A stretch of 27,263 nucleotides of DNA from assembly GCA_964012875.1 (NCBI GenBank), contig CAXGUU010000005.1, positions 1-27,263 of the forward strand. Reading direction: 5' to 3'. The notes beneath the pieces were generated by a model. That model was given only the letters and a program-made list of their open reading frames with translations, was not told the DNA's origin and ran no database searches. The DNA is from CAXGUU01 sp964012875. GTDB taxonomy: Bacteria > Pseudomonadota > Gammaproteobacteria > Ga0077536. Shown one piece after another: positions 15,399 through 23,283 of this stretch. Each line of letters opens with the position of its first letter. Within the stretch, counting starts at the first letter, position 1. Made by a program: the position numbers and the translations under genes.

Positions 15399-15950
15399 CT
15401 ATTCGGCAAGCAGCGCCGATATCGCAAACTGAATTCGGCGCGCCTGCGAGTCACCCGATCGTGCTTCACAAACGTATACGTTGCGTACCCGATCACGTTT
15501 ATCGACCAGGTAGTAAGCTGGCCAGTAGCAATTACCCATGGCGCGTCAGAAGGCGAGGTCGCTGTCGACCATGATGGGATGGTTGAGCCTGAATTCCTTT
15601 GCCTTTGCCCGAACCGAGTCGATGTTCTTTTCCCGTTCGAATTCCGGGCTGTGAACACTGACCACCTGGAACGGTCGATCGGCGAATTGTGCCTCAAGTT
15701 CGCGCATCCATCGAAACGAGCGATAGCAGTTCTAGCACTCAAAAGCCCAGAAGCCGATCAAGACAACCCTGCCCGTGAGTTGTGCAACGCTGAGGGGTGC
15801 GCTGTTCAGCCACTGGTCCGTGCCTGTTTGGGTAAATTCGGGTAGCGACACACCCATTGCAAGGGTTGATGGCTCGCGGCCCTGTACTATTGCAGCCACC
15901 ACCATAGTAGTGAGTGCAGCGAATGCAAACGTGAACGGAATCCGTTTCAT
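15399..15950 (-). pseudogene. Thioredoxin-like (TlpA/DipZ-type) gene with two in-frame stops
   Basis: One continuous frame of 184 codons encodes an N-terminal membrane anchor or signal (about 6-22) and a thioredoxin-like domain, but contains two internal stops. The frame reads GRVVLIGFWAFEC, then TAG (15732-15734, codon 73), then NCYRSFRWMRELEAQF, so the stop falls inside the CXXC redox motif (Cys72-stop-Asn-Cys75). Later it reads HPIMVDSDLAF, TGA (15546-15548, codon 135), then RAMGNCYWPAYYLVDKRDRV, where relatives usually have Trp. The frame ends at TAG 15399-15401. No frameshift is present. Each stop is one base from a sense codon, so it is a very young pseudogene or carries sequence errors. 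Such proteins act as extracytoplasmic thiol oxidoreductases. Confidence 0.82.
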
Positions 15951-16068
15951 CGCTGGCTCGGACTGCGACATTGGTATTTTGTTCAACTGCTGGTTGTGCT
16001 GAAACCCGGACGTCGCTGCGTGTACACTGCGCACCTGTCTTGCTTTCGCCCCTGGGGAGGCGCTAAAA

Positions 16069-17226
16069 ATGAAGCGTAGTGACGAGCGAATTTTGACCAC
16101 TCATGTTGGCAGTTTGCCGCGTGATCCTCGACTTTCCGCGCTGCTGATCGCCCAGGAGGATGGCCAGAGCGTAGACGAACGCCGACTCGACGAGCTGGGC
16201 GCGGCCGGTGTTCGACATTGCGTTGAGAAGCAAATTGAGTCTGCCGTCGACGTCATCAACGATGGCGAACAACCCAGGGTTGGTTTTCAGACCTACGTCG
16301 GCCAACGCCTGTCGGGCTTCGGGTCGACCAGCGAGCGCATGCTGTTCAAGGACTTTGCGCAGTATCCGGATTTCGGCGCGATTTGGGCCAATCGCGGTAT
16401 GACCTCATCGAAGGTCTTCGATGCGCCTGCTGCAAGCGCGGAAGTGAGTTATACGGATTTAGCCCCCGCCCGGCGCGAGTGCGACATGTTTGACGGCGCC
16501 TTGAAAGATTATGCCGGCCGCTACACCGAAAGCTTTATGACCGCCGCATGCCCGGGCATTGTCTGCACCACGCTCGGGAACAAGTTTTACGATACCCATG
16601 AGGCCTACGTCCGGGCGGTCGCCCGCGAAATGCAAAAAGAGTACGAATTGATCCATGAGCGCGGTTATCTGTTGCAGCTTGATTGTCCTGATCTCGCGAT
16701 GGAAAGACATGGCCTGTTTCAGCACGATTCGTTGCAGCAATTCCAGGACACGATCGCGATCCATATCGATGCCATCAACCAGGCTTGCCAGAATATTCCT
16801 GCCGACCGCATCAGACTGCACGTATGTTGGGGCAACTATGACGGACCACACGACTGTGACGTACCGCTGGCAGACATTTTGCCGGTGATCCGTGAAGCTA
16901 AGGTGGGTGCTTTTTCCATTGAGTTCGCAAACCCAAGGCACCAGCACGAGTACGCTGCGTTAAAAGCCAATCCGTTGCCACCGGAGGTTATTCTGGTTCC
17001 CGGTATTATCGATTCGACCGTTAACTACATTGAACATCCGGAAGTTATTTGCAGCCGGATTCTGGAGGCGGTGGACGCAGTCGGTGACAAGGAGCGGGTG
17101 ATCGCCGGCGCCGATTGTGGATTCGGCACGTTCGCAGGGTGGGAGATGGTCGCGCCAACAGTGGTATGGGCGAAATTTGCTGCGCTTGCTGAGGGCGCAC
17201 GATTGGCCTCGACGCGACTCTGGTAA
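16069..17226 (+). CDS. Stand-alone MetE-like (cobalamin-independent methionine synthase C-terminal family) protein
   Basis: A 385-residue protein corresponding to the catalytic C-terminal barrel of MetE without the N-terminal half (whole MetE is about 750 residues). The zinc/thiol site is visible: His251 and Cys253 in LHVCWGNYDG, Glu285 in FSIEFANPRHQHE and Cys350 in AGADCGFGT. The start, RSDERILTTHVGSLPR, is like the family of single-domain homologues that includes epoxyalkane:coenzyme M transferases and core-MetE enzymes. It should activate a thiol on zinc for alkyl or methyl transfer. The thiol and donor are not determined by sequence. A GGGGAGG ribosome site precedes the ATG. It has its own 118-base upstream gap and lies 58 bases before yjcH-actP. 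Confidence 0.85.
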   Translation: MKRSDERILTTHVGSLPRDPRLSALLIAQEDGQSVDERRLDELGAAGVRHCVEKQIESAVDVINDGEQPRVGFQTYVGQRLSGFGSTSERMLFKDFAQYPDFGAIWANRGMTSSKVFDAPAASAEVSYTDLAPARRECDMFDGALKDYAGRYTESFMTAACPGIVCTTLGNKFYDTHEAYVRAVAREMQKEYELIHERGYLLQLDCPDLAMERHGLFQHDSLQQFQDTIAIHIDAINQACQNIPADRIRLHVCWGNYDGPHDCDVPLADILPVIREAKVGAFSIEFANPRHQHEYAALKANPLPPEVILVPGIIDSTVNYIEHPEVICSRILEAVDAVGDKERVIAGADCGFGTFAGWEMVAPTVVWAKFAALAEGARLASTRLW

Positions 17227-17284
17227 TTCCTTCAAAGCTTCGGCGGCAATTGTTCACCGCATCGGGGCGCGTTGCCGACTTATC

Positions 17285-17629
17285 GTGCAGAAACTCTACC
17301 AACAGATTTTTGACGACCCGGAATTTCAAGCGTTGCAGCGATCGAGGGCACGCTTTAACTGGACCCTCGCTGCCTTGATAACCAGTGGATTCTACGGGTT
17401 CGTTCTCGTAGTCGCGTTCTGGCCGGACCTTCTGGCCACCCCACTCGGCCCCGATACTGTGATTACCTGGGGTATCCCTGTTGCCGTGGCCATTATTGTG
17501 CTCGGGTTTGCACTCACCGGCCTTTATGTATGGCGGTCGAACGGCGAATTTGACAGTCGCACCCGCGCGATAGTCGAGCGGCTTGAATCAGGCGCGGCTA
17601 CGGACACGACAGACGGCTGCCGCAAGTGA
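17285..17629 (+). CDS. yjcH: DUF485 membrane protein, partner of the acetate symporter
   Basis: A 114-residue protein with two membrane helices (about 22-45 and 57-80), preceded by the typical DUF485 lead FDDPEFQALQRSRARFNWTL and followed by TGLYVWRSNGEFDSRT. E. coli YjcH has the same form and is encoded directly before actP. I chose GTG 17285-17287, which gives the family N-terminus (VQKLYQQIF). The frame is open further upstream, but that part overlaps the MetE-like gene and is unlike the family. No clear ribosome site is visible. Its stop overlaps the next start by 4 bases (GTGA), so it is translationally coupled to actP. Function is unproven; it is presumed to assist the symporter. Confidence 0.87.
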   Translation: MQKLYQQIFDDPEFQALQRSRARFNWTLAALITSGFYGFVLVVAFWPDLLATPLGPDTVITWGIPVAVAIIVLGFALTGLYVWRSNGEFDSRTRAIVERLESGAATDTTDGCRK

Positions 17630-19296
17630 GAATCGTCATTGTTGCGGCAATTTTGGTGGCGCTTTTGCCTCTCTGGTGGCCGGCGCTTGCAAGCGCCGAT
17701 GGCGGTACGTTGCCGGGCGCAGAACCGCGACGCGAGATCAATGCGATTGCAATTGGGATGTTCATGGTTTTCGTCGCGGCTACCCTTGCCATCACGTGGT
17801 GGGCCGCCCGGCGCACCCGAACGACGAGTGACTATTACGCTGCAGGCGGCGCTATCACTGGGACCCAGAACGGTCTCGCAATCGCCGGTGATTTCATGTC
17901 CGCGGCATCCTTTCTCGGCGTTTCCGGACTGGTCTACACCAGCGGCTATGATGGACTGATTTATTCCGTCGGCGGGCTGGCGGGCTGGCCGTTAGTTTTG
18001 TTTCTGCTGGCAGAGCGTCTGCGGAACCTGGGCCGCTATACCTTTGCCGATGCCGTTAGCTACCGTTTAAGCGCAGTGCCGATCCGTACATTGTCCGTCT
18101 GCAGTACGCTGGTGGTCATTGTGCTTTACCTAATCGCCCAGATGGTTGGTGCCGGCACGCTGATACAGGTTCTGTTCGGATTGCCTTACGAGGCTGCTGT
18201 GATCGTCGTCGGCATATTAATGGTGCTCTATGTCAGCTTCGGCGGCATGATTGCGACGACCTGGGTGCAGATTATCAAAGCCTGCCTGTTGCTGGCCGGC
18301 TCGACGGTACTAGCGATTCTGGTGATGGCTAACTTCGATTTTTCTCTCGAGCAATTGTTTCAATCGGCGGTGTCGGTGCACGACAAAGGGTACGACGTCC
18401 TCGCCCCCGGAGGCCTGGTCAGCGATCCGATATCGGCGATGTCTCTCGGTGTCGCCCTGATGTTCGGCACCGCGGGACTGCCGCACATTCTGATGCGTTT
18501 CTTCACTGTGCCGGATGCAGTCCAAGCTCGAAAATCCGCTTTCGTCGCGACCGGACTCATCGGCTATTTCTACCTGCTCACGGTCATCATGGGATTCGGT
18601 GCGGTCGTCTTGGTATCGCAGAACCCCGAGTTCCTGGATGGCGATTCATTACGTGGCGGCAATAATATGGCGGCCATTCATCTCGCGGAAGCGGCGGCTG
18701 GTGATTTGTTTCTCGGTTTTATTTCCGCAGTCGCCTTCGCCACCATTCTTGCGGTGGTATCGGGGCTGACCCTGTCCGGCGCCTCGGCGGTTTCGCATGA
18801 CTTGTTCGCGAATGTCTTCAAACAGGGCGAGGCCACCGAAGAAGAAGTGGTACGTTTGTCGCGCGTTGCGTCGTTCGTACTCGGCGTTGTCGCCGTAGTA
18901 CTCGGCATGATCTTTGAAGGACAAAACGTCGCTTACATGGTGCTGCTCGCCTTCGCGGTTGCCGCGAGCGTGAATTTTCCGGTGTTGATTTTGTCGATGT
19001 ACTGGCGTCGCCTTACTACCCGCGGCGCCGTGGTCGGTGGCAGCACGGGACTTGTGGTTGCGGTGGCATGCATGATTTTCGGCCCTACGGTGTGGGTTGA
19101 AATCCTCGGCTTTGAGCGAGCCATTTTCCCGTATCGGTACCCGGCGCTGTTTTCGATGGTGACTGCATTTGTGGTGATCTTCGTAGTGTCATTGACCGAT
19201 AGAAGTCCGCGTGCACGCGACGAAATTCGAGCTTTCGATGGTCAGTATGTTCGCTCGATCACCGGTATGGGGGCGGCAGAAGCCACCTCACATTGA
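17626..19296 (+). CDS. actP: Cation/acetate symporter
   Basis: A 556-residue sodium:solute symporter close to E. coli ActP (549 residues). A signal-like N-terminal segment (1-23) is followed by about 13 membrane helices. Family blocks are present: TTSDYYAAGGAITGTQNGLA, AGDFMSAASFLGVSGLVY, IAQMVGAGTLIQVLFGLPYE, FGTAGLPHILMRFFTVPDA and FATILAVVSGLTLSGASAVS. It takes up acetate and related short carboxylates with Na+ or H+. The start is GTG 17626, which overlaps the stop of yjcH. The pairing yjcH-actP is standard. An acetyl-CoA synthetase gene, often next to it, is not in the window. Confidence 0.93.
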   Translation: MRIVIVAAILVALLPLWWPALASADGGTLPGAEPRREINAIAIGMFMVFVAATLAITWWAARRTRTTSDYYAAGGAITGTQNGLAIAGDFMSAASFLGVSGLVYTSGYDGLIYSVGGLAGWPLVLFLLAERLRNLGRYTFADAVSYRLSAVPIRTLSVCSTLVVIVLYLIAQMVGAGTLIQVLFGLPYEAAVIVVGILMVLYVSFGGMIATTWVQIIKACLLLAGSTVLAILVMANFDFSLEQLFQSAVSVHDKGYDVLAPGGLVSDPISAMSLGVALMFGTAGLPHILMRFFTVPDAVQARKSAFVATGLIGYFYLLTVIMGFGAVVLVSQNPEFLDGDSLRGGNNMAAIHLAEAAAGDLFLGFISAVAFATILAVVSGLTLSGASAVSHDLFANVFKQGEATEEEVVRLSRVASFVLGVVAVVLGMIFEGQNVAYMVLLAFAVAASVNFPVLILSMYWRRLTTRGAVVGGSTGLVVAVACMIFGPTVWVEILGFERAIFPYRYPALFSMVTAFVVIFVVSLTDRSPRARDEIRAFDGQYVRSITGMGAAEATSH

Positions 19297-19320
19297 TCCA
19301 TTGACCGCGATTGCATGCTT

Positions 19321-19349
19321 GTACTGCAGCACGCTCGCACAGTACTTTT
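19321..19349 (+). terminator. Weak hairpin after actP
   Basis: GTACTG (19321-19326) and CAGTAC (19340-19345) form a 6-bp inverted repeat with a 13-base loop followed by TTTT. It sits 25 bases after the actP stop. The stem is short, so it is a marginal terminator candidate. Confidence 0.25.
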
Positions 19350-19387
19350 GCATGGACCGCTAACTTTGCTAGACGGAGGATTCCGAC

Positions 19388-19828
19388 ATGAATATAGAGC
19401 AACAGAACAGCCTCGAAGGGATTCGGCAGCTGAAAGCACGCTATTTTCGCTTAATGGATACACAGAAGTGGTCTGAATGGCCGAGCTGCTTTACCGATGA
19501 CGTCTTTGCGCGCTACGAAGGGGTGCCGCGCGCCAGCGATGATCTGCCGCTCGATATTGAAATCAACGGCTGCGCTGATCTGGTCGAGGGCGTAAAGTCC
19601 CTGATGACCGGTGCACAATCGATTCACCAGGGATTTATGCCGGAAATCGAATTGACCGGGGCTGACACAGCTAAAGCCATCTGGTCGATGTTCGACTACG
19701 TCATGCTCCCAACCTGCCACTTCAAGGGGTGGGGGCACTATCACGAAGACTACGTCAAAGTTAACGGCGCCTGGCGCATCAAGCGAATTCATCTGACGCG
19801 TCTACATACGCAGGAGAATTTTCTCTAA
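19388..19828 (+). CDS. SnoaL-like / NTF2-fold protein
   Basis: A 146-residue protein with the pattern of the SnoaL-like polyketide-cyclase/ring-hydroxylating-beta family: an N-terminal helix IRQLKARYFRLMDTQKW with CFTDDVFARYEG, then GAQSIHQGFMPEIELTGADT, AIWSMFDYVML, and a last strand GHYHEDYVKVNGAWRIKRIHL. The fold is a cone with one pocket, used for dehydration, isomerisation or small-molecule binding. The function of this member is unknown. The ribosome site GGAGG lies 8 bases before the ATG. It ends 156 bases from the convergent hydrolase/monooxygenase operon, whose substrates may be related, but that link rests on proximity only. Confidence 0.8.
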   Translation: MNIEQQNSLEGIRQLKARYFRLMDTQKWSEWPSCFTDDVFARYEGVPRASDDLPLDIEINGCADLVEGVKSLMTGAQSIHQGFMPEIELTGADTAKAIWSMFDYVMLPTCHFKGWGHYHEDYVKVNGAWRIKRIHLTRLHTQENFL

Positions 19829-19984
19829 GTCGCTGCACAAAAACGTGGCGCCGACCTGGGGGACGGGCTGGCGTTCAGCGGTATCAACACGGATCACTGC
19901 TGATCGCGCCAAGCTGCGGACCATCACGCCAATAGGTTTCGAGGGCGCCAGGCCGGTCGCTACGGCACCGCGCTGCGATCCGTT

Positions 19985-20140
19985 TTATCTTGCAACCAGA
20001 ATATAGGCGACGATGCCGACGATCACGGCCATCGCCGCGGCCAGTGGCAGGTTCTTGCGACGGTTCTCCGCATCCAGCATGACCGCGATCAACATGCCTA
20101 GGGCAAATAGCCCAATCCAGGCGGCAATCCAGGACGGCAT
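19985..20140 (-). CDS. Small two-helix membrane protein (51 residues)
   Basis: A short frame from ATG 20138-20140 to TAA 19985-19987. The peptide begins MPSWIAAWIGLFALGMLIAV, has a polar turn DAENRRKN, and ends with a second helix AAAMAVIVGIVAYILVAR. Two hydrophobic segments of about 17-20 residues joined by a charged loop give a helical hairpin. It starts 19 bases after the flavin monooxygenase stop on the same strand, so it is the third gene of that operon. I recognise no family. The positive loop charges suggest that the loop faces the cytoplasm. The 156 bases between it and the SnoaL-like gene show no further coding frame. Confidence 0.6.
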   Translation of the reverse strand: MPSWIAAWIGLFALGMLIAVMLDAENRRKNLPLAAAMAVIVGIVAYILVAR

Positions 20141-20159
20141 CGTCGAACGCTACTGGTCA

Positions 20160-21536
20160 CTATCCAGCTGAGGCAGGGCGCTCTTCGTCCGTTTGGTGTG
20201 TCATCGTCTCGTCGATAACCTCCGCGACGTGAGCAAAGCGATGCTCGATCAAACGATCTTCAGCCCCGGTAATGCGGGAGCGCGCTGGTTCGTCAGGCTT
20301 ACCTTCCACGGCAGCGAGTTCTGAGCGTGAACGGGGTGCATTCGGCGGAACCCGTTGGTAGTCGGGTAAGCCATCTGCTTCGCGGAATTCAGGAATCACT
20401 TCCTCCGCGTAGATCTGCATGTTTTTCATGACCATCCAATGGGGCATTGGGCCGAACGGTGAACCGGCGCCAATCATGCCGCCGGCGCCGACGTGCTCGC
20501 AGTAGTGCCCGAGTTCGTTTTTCACTGTCTCCGGCGAGCCGACGATGATGTAGCGTTCCTTGACGAGTTCGTCGTAACTCAGATCCCGCTGCGGTTTGAC
20601 TTTGCCTTTTTGCAATGAGCCGACGAAGTTACGGAATGACTTGGTTGTCATGTAGCCCGGCGGAAAGAAAATCTGATCCGGGATTTTCAGGCCGGTGTTG
20701 AAGACCCACTGTAAATGTGCCTTCGCTTCACGATGTGCCTGTGCGTCTGTTTCGGCAACATAGGTTGGTACGCAGGCGTTGAACATCGATTTCGGCGCGT
20801 CGTAGCCGAGTCGCTGACACTCTTCGCGCAGGCCATCGAATGCGAGCTTGGTAAACCAAAGGGGTGCGAAAACCATCATGTAGGTGTAACGGTGCCTGGC
20901 AATAAATTGCAGGGTTTCAAGCGAGCCCTGGCCCGGAATCCATATTGGTGGATGCGGATCCTGAATCGGCCGCGGAACGGGGTTTACGTTGGGTACGTAG
21001 AAATGATCGCCCTGCCATGTAAACGGGCCTTCGTCTGTCCACGATTTAATGATTAGGTCATGAGCTTCGTCGAAGCGCGCAACCGAATCGCCAGGCGCAA
21101 CGCCGTTGTTGAAATACTCGCAGCCGATGCCGCGTACAAAGCCGGAGATAATGCGCCCGCCGGAGATTACGTCGAGCATGGCGATTTCTTCGGCCACGCG
21201 CAGCGGGTTTCCATGCAAGGGAATAGCGTTGCCGATGACGCCGATGGGAATGTGTCGGGTTCGTTGCACCAGCATCGCGGCAATAATGTTGGGTGAGGGC
21301 ATGGTGCCGTAGAAATTGGCGTGGTGCTCGTTAACCCCGCAGCCGTCAAAGCCATACTCCTCGGCGGACGCGAGTTGGTCGATGTACTCGTTGTACAGCA
21401 CACGACCGCGTTTCGGTTCGTAGTACTTGTTCGATAGCGACACCCAGGTTGACTGAATTTCTTCCGCTGGCGGGAAGTGCGGGTAGGGCATCAGGTGGAA
21501 AAAGTAGAAGCGTAGCTTGTTCAGTGCGGCGGTCAT
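20160..21536 (-). CDS. Luciferase-like (LLM class) flavin-dependent monooxygenase
   Basis: A 458-residue bacterial-luciferase-like protein. The barrel begins with LRFYFFHLMPYPHFP. It has AEEYGFDGCGVNEHH with a characteristic family NEHH, then PIGVIGNAIPLHGNPLRVAE, DVISGGRIISGFVRGIG, and the flavin-contact block PHPPIWIPGQGS. Members use reduced FMN and oxygen, some for Baeyer-Villiger oxidation (type II) and others for C-S or C-N cleavage. The C-terminal 60 residues form a polar, charged extension beyond the barrel. The ATG overlaps the hydrolase stop by one base (TAATG), so the two are translationally coupled. A flavin reductase, normally needed to supply reduced flavin, is not in the window. 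Confidence 0.9.
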   Translation of the reverse strand: MTAALNKLRFYFFHLMPYPHFPPAEEIQSTWVSLSNKYYEPKRGRVLYNEYIDQLASAEEYGFDGCGVNEHHANFYGTMPSPNIIAAMLVQRTRHIPIGVIGNAIPLHGNPLRVAEEIAMLDVISGGRIISGFVRGIGCEYFNNGVAPGDSVARFDEAHDLIIKSWTDEGPFTWQGDHFYVPNVNPVPRPIQDPHPPIWIPGQGSLETLQFIARHRYTYMMVFAPLWFTKLAFDGLREECQRLGYDAPKSMFNACVPTYVAETDAQAHREAKAHLQWVFNTGLKIPDQIFFPPGYMTTKSFRNFVGSLQKGKVKPQRDLSYDELVKERYIIVGSPETVKNELGHYCEHVGAGGMIGAGSPFGPMPHWMVMKNMQIYAEEVIPEFREADGLPDYQRVPPNAPRSRSELAAVEGKPDEPARSRITGAEDRLIEHRFAHVAEVIDETMTHQTDEERPASAG

Positions 21537-22363
21537 TATTTCGCCTCCTCGATAAAAGTCGAAAGCGTTTGCGCTAGTTGCTCCGGTCGTTCCAGCAGCG
21601 GTTCGTGGCCGGTGCCCTCAAGGCGCGTCAGCCTGCAGTTCGGTAACACGTCGGCGTATTTGTCAGACATATCGTTTGGGACGAGTCGGTCTTCCTCACC
21701 GCCGATGACCTGGGTCGGACAGGTCAGGCGCTGCAACCTTCGCTCAAGTGCGAGGTTGTAGCGCGGCGCCCACATGAGTCGGGCCGCGGCTGAGAACTCC
21801 GCATACATATGGATGCCTTCGTCGAAATTTTCGGGATCCGGCAGCCACTGCTCCATCACGGTTTTATCCTTGAACAGTCTGTCCATGAGCTCCGCCGGAT
21901 CCAGTTGGAAGATGTCGACGCCAGGGTTGTCGGGCAGGCGCAGGCCGACCGGTACAATCAGGGAGAGCGATTTCAGGCGCCGCGGATAAAATGATGCGAA
22001 TTCAGCTGCTGCCCAGCCGCCCATCGAAAAGCCGATGAGGTGAATTTGATCAAGTCCGAGTTGTTCGAACAACTGGTCGTAGAGGATGGTGATATCGTCG
22101 AAGTGACGCACCCAGTCGGGCTGCGGGGTTTCACCGAATCCGGGGGCTTCGGGCGCGATGAAATCGACCTTTTCCGACATCAGTTCGTAAAGCGGGATCC
22201 ACATGCGGGTGAAGCCTGCGCCATGTAGCAACACTACGGCTTCGCCACTCCCTTTGCGGCGATAAGCAACCGGTAGTCCGAAGACTGTTTCAAACTGAGG
22301 CTCGGTGTAGAACCTGGGCGGTTTGGGAACGTCGATCTTGTCGACGACATCAACATAACTCAT
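21536..22363 (-). CDS. Alpha/beta hydrolase
   Basis: A 275-residue alpha/beta-hydrolase-fold protein with a complete catalytic triad: nucleophile Ser113 in IGFSMGGWAA, acid Asp225 in GGEEDRLV, and His253 in EGTGHEPLLE. The oxyanion motif is LLHGAGFTRMW (46-56). The cap domain lies around residues 140-200. There is no signal peptide, so it is cytoplasmic. It would cleave an ester, lactone, thioester or C-C bond. It is the first gene of the operon with the flavin monooxygenase and the small membrane protein. This suggests that it hydrolyses the monooxygenase product or prepares its substrate. It is preceded by the 129-bp inverted-repeat element. Confidence 0.88.
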   Translation of the reverse strand: MSYVDVVDKIDVPKPPRFYTEPQFETVFGLPVAYRRKGSGEAVVLLHGAGFTRMWIPLYELMSEKVDFIAPEAPGFGETPQPDWVRHFDDITILYDQLFEQLGLDQIHLIGFSMGGWAAAEFASFYPRRLKSLSLIVPVGLRLPDNPGVDIFQLDPAELMDRLFKDKTVMEQWLPDPENFDEGIHMYAEFSAAARLMWAPRYNLALERRLQRLTCPTQVIGGEEDRLVPNDMSDKYADVLPNCRLTRLEGTGHEPLLERPEQLAQTLSTFIEEAK

Positions 22364-22391
22364 GGGCGCGCGCTCCGGCGGTTTGAACTGG

Positions 22392-22520
22392 AAGCGGTCT
22401 CAAAAATAAACAGGTTCGCGAGGTTACCTGATTTCGCGCAGTTCACGGCGCGACGAGAGCAGTTTACTTGCCGTGCATAAACGAGTGGCAGCCCGAATCG
22501 GTTTATCTTTGAGACCGCTT
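22392..22520. repeat. 129-bp element bounded by 20-bp inverted repeats
   Basis: The left arm AAGCGGTCTCAAAAATAAAC (22392-22411) and the right arm GTTTATCTTTGAGACCGCTT (22501-22520) are inverted copies matching at 19 of 20 bases. Weaker complementarity continues inward (TTCGCG against CCGAA). The 89 bases between contain a small CAGGT/ACCTG hairpin and no coding frame. It lies in the 191-base gap between the lipoprotein gene and the hydrolase operon. It resembles a miniature inverted-repeat transposable element, though I see no target-site duplication. As RNA it could also be a strong hairpin that ends the lipoprotein transcript or shields the hydrolase leader. Confidence 0.75.
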
Positions 22521-22554
22521 TTAAGTAGTGTAAGAGAAATAAACCCGAATTGCG

Positions 22555-23283
22555 CTACAGCCCGACTTCCTGCGCGGCGACGCCGATTGCATTCGACAAG
22601 ATGGTTTTGAGTTGCGCCTTGAATTGCTCCGCTTGATCGCCGGAGACTGCAATCGGGCCTTTGTTGGATTCGAATTTGTTCGACCAGAGACCTTCCGCGG
22701 CTGCAGCGACCTGTTGCCCGCTGGCCTGGCCAGCGACAAAATTCCGGGAGGTGTCATACACTTCGACGTAGATCGTGCCGTAGACGAAGGCATCGGTATC
22801 CCACGCCTTTTGCAAGCCGAAGCCGCGTATTTTCTGGTTCGTATGCGTCACGAAATCTTCGCTCACGTAGGCTTGCACCACCACGATCATGTCGAGCCCG
22901 GCAGATTGGCCGAGGGCATATATTTCCGCTTCCGCGCTGTCAGTACCCGGCGCACGCCAATCTGAGCGTGCTAGTTCCTCCAGCGCCGAATTGCGCGGCA
23001 GCGTCTGCACCGTAAACCCTTTGCCCCGCAATCGTGGTTCCATCAATTCCGATACCAGTGCGTCAGTGTCCCATCCCGTCATCAGTGCCGTAGAAAAGCG
23101 GCTATCCATGGCTGAAGTGCCGAGGTAGCTGACATTGGCGTGTGGCGTCAATAGCGATATCACGCCGACATTCTTCCTGGTCGCCAGGTAGTCGGCAGTG
23201 ACACGGGCAGAATTGGTATTCAGAAAACAGCCACCCAATGCCATAACGAGCGTGAGGGCGAGTGGAACACGGAGATAGAACAT
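22555..23283 (-). CDS. Putative lipoprotein of unknown function
   Basis: A 242-residue exported protein. The N-terminus VPLALTLVMALGGC is a lipoprotein signal with lipobox LGGC, giving Cys19 as the lipidated residue. Phe follows Cys19, so Lol sorting to the outer membrane is not excluded. The body has alternating strands such as NVGVISLLTPHANVSYLG and GLDMIVVVQAYVSEDFVTH, and a segment TDAFVYGTIYVEVYDTSRN. It ends with a helix rich in Gln and Ala. I do not recognise the family. Size and strand pattern recall lipoproteins with an alpha/beta domain. It stands alone between the inverted-repeat element and a gap of about 400 bases after rapA. Confidence 0.75.
   Translation of the reverse strand: MFYLRVPLALTLVMALGGCFLNTNSARVTADYLATRKNVGVISLLTPHANVSYLGTSAMDSRFSTALMTGWDTDALVSELMEPRLRGKGFTVQTLPRNSALEELARSDWRAPGTDSAEAEIYALGQSAGLDMIVVVQAYVSEDFVTHTNQKIRGFGLQKAWDTDAFVYGTIYVEVYDTSRNFVAGQASGQQVAAAAEGLWSNKFESNKGPIAVSGDQAEQFKAQLKTILSNAIGVAAQEVGL

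Noticed and set aside
15546..15734. Selenocysteine, pyrrolysine or changed genetic code to explain the stops in the thioredoxin-like gene
   Set aside because: The TGA is at a Trp position and not at a Cys, the TAG lies between the cysteines, and other genes here use TAA, TAG and TGA as normal stops. Recent nonsense mutation or sequence error is simpler.
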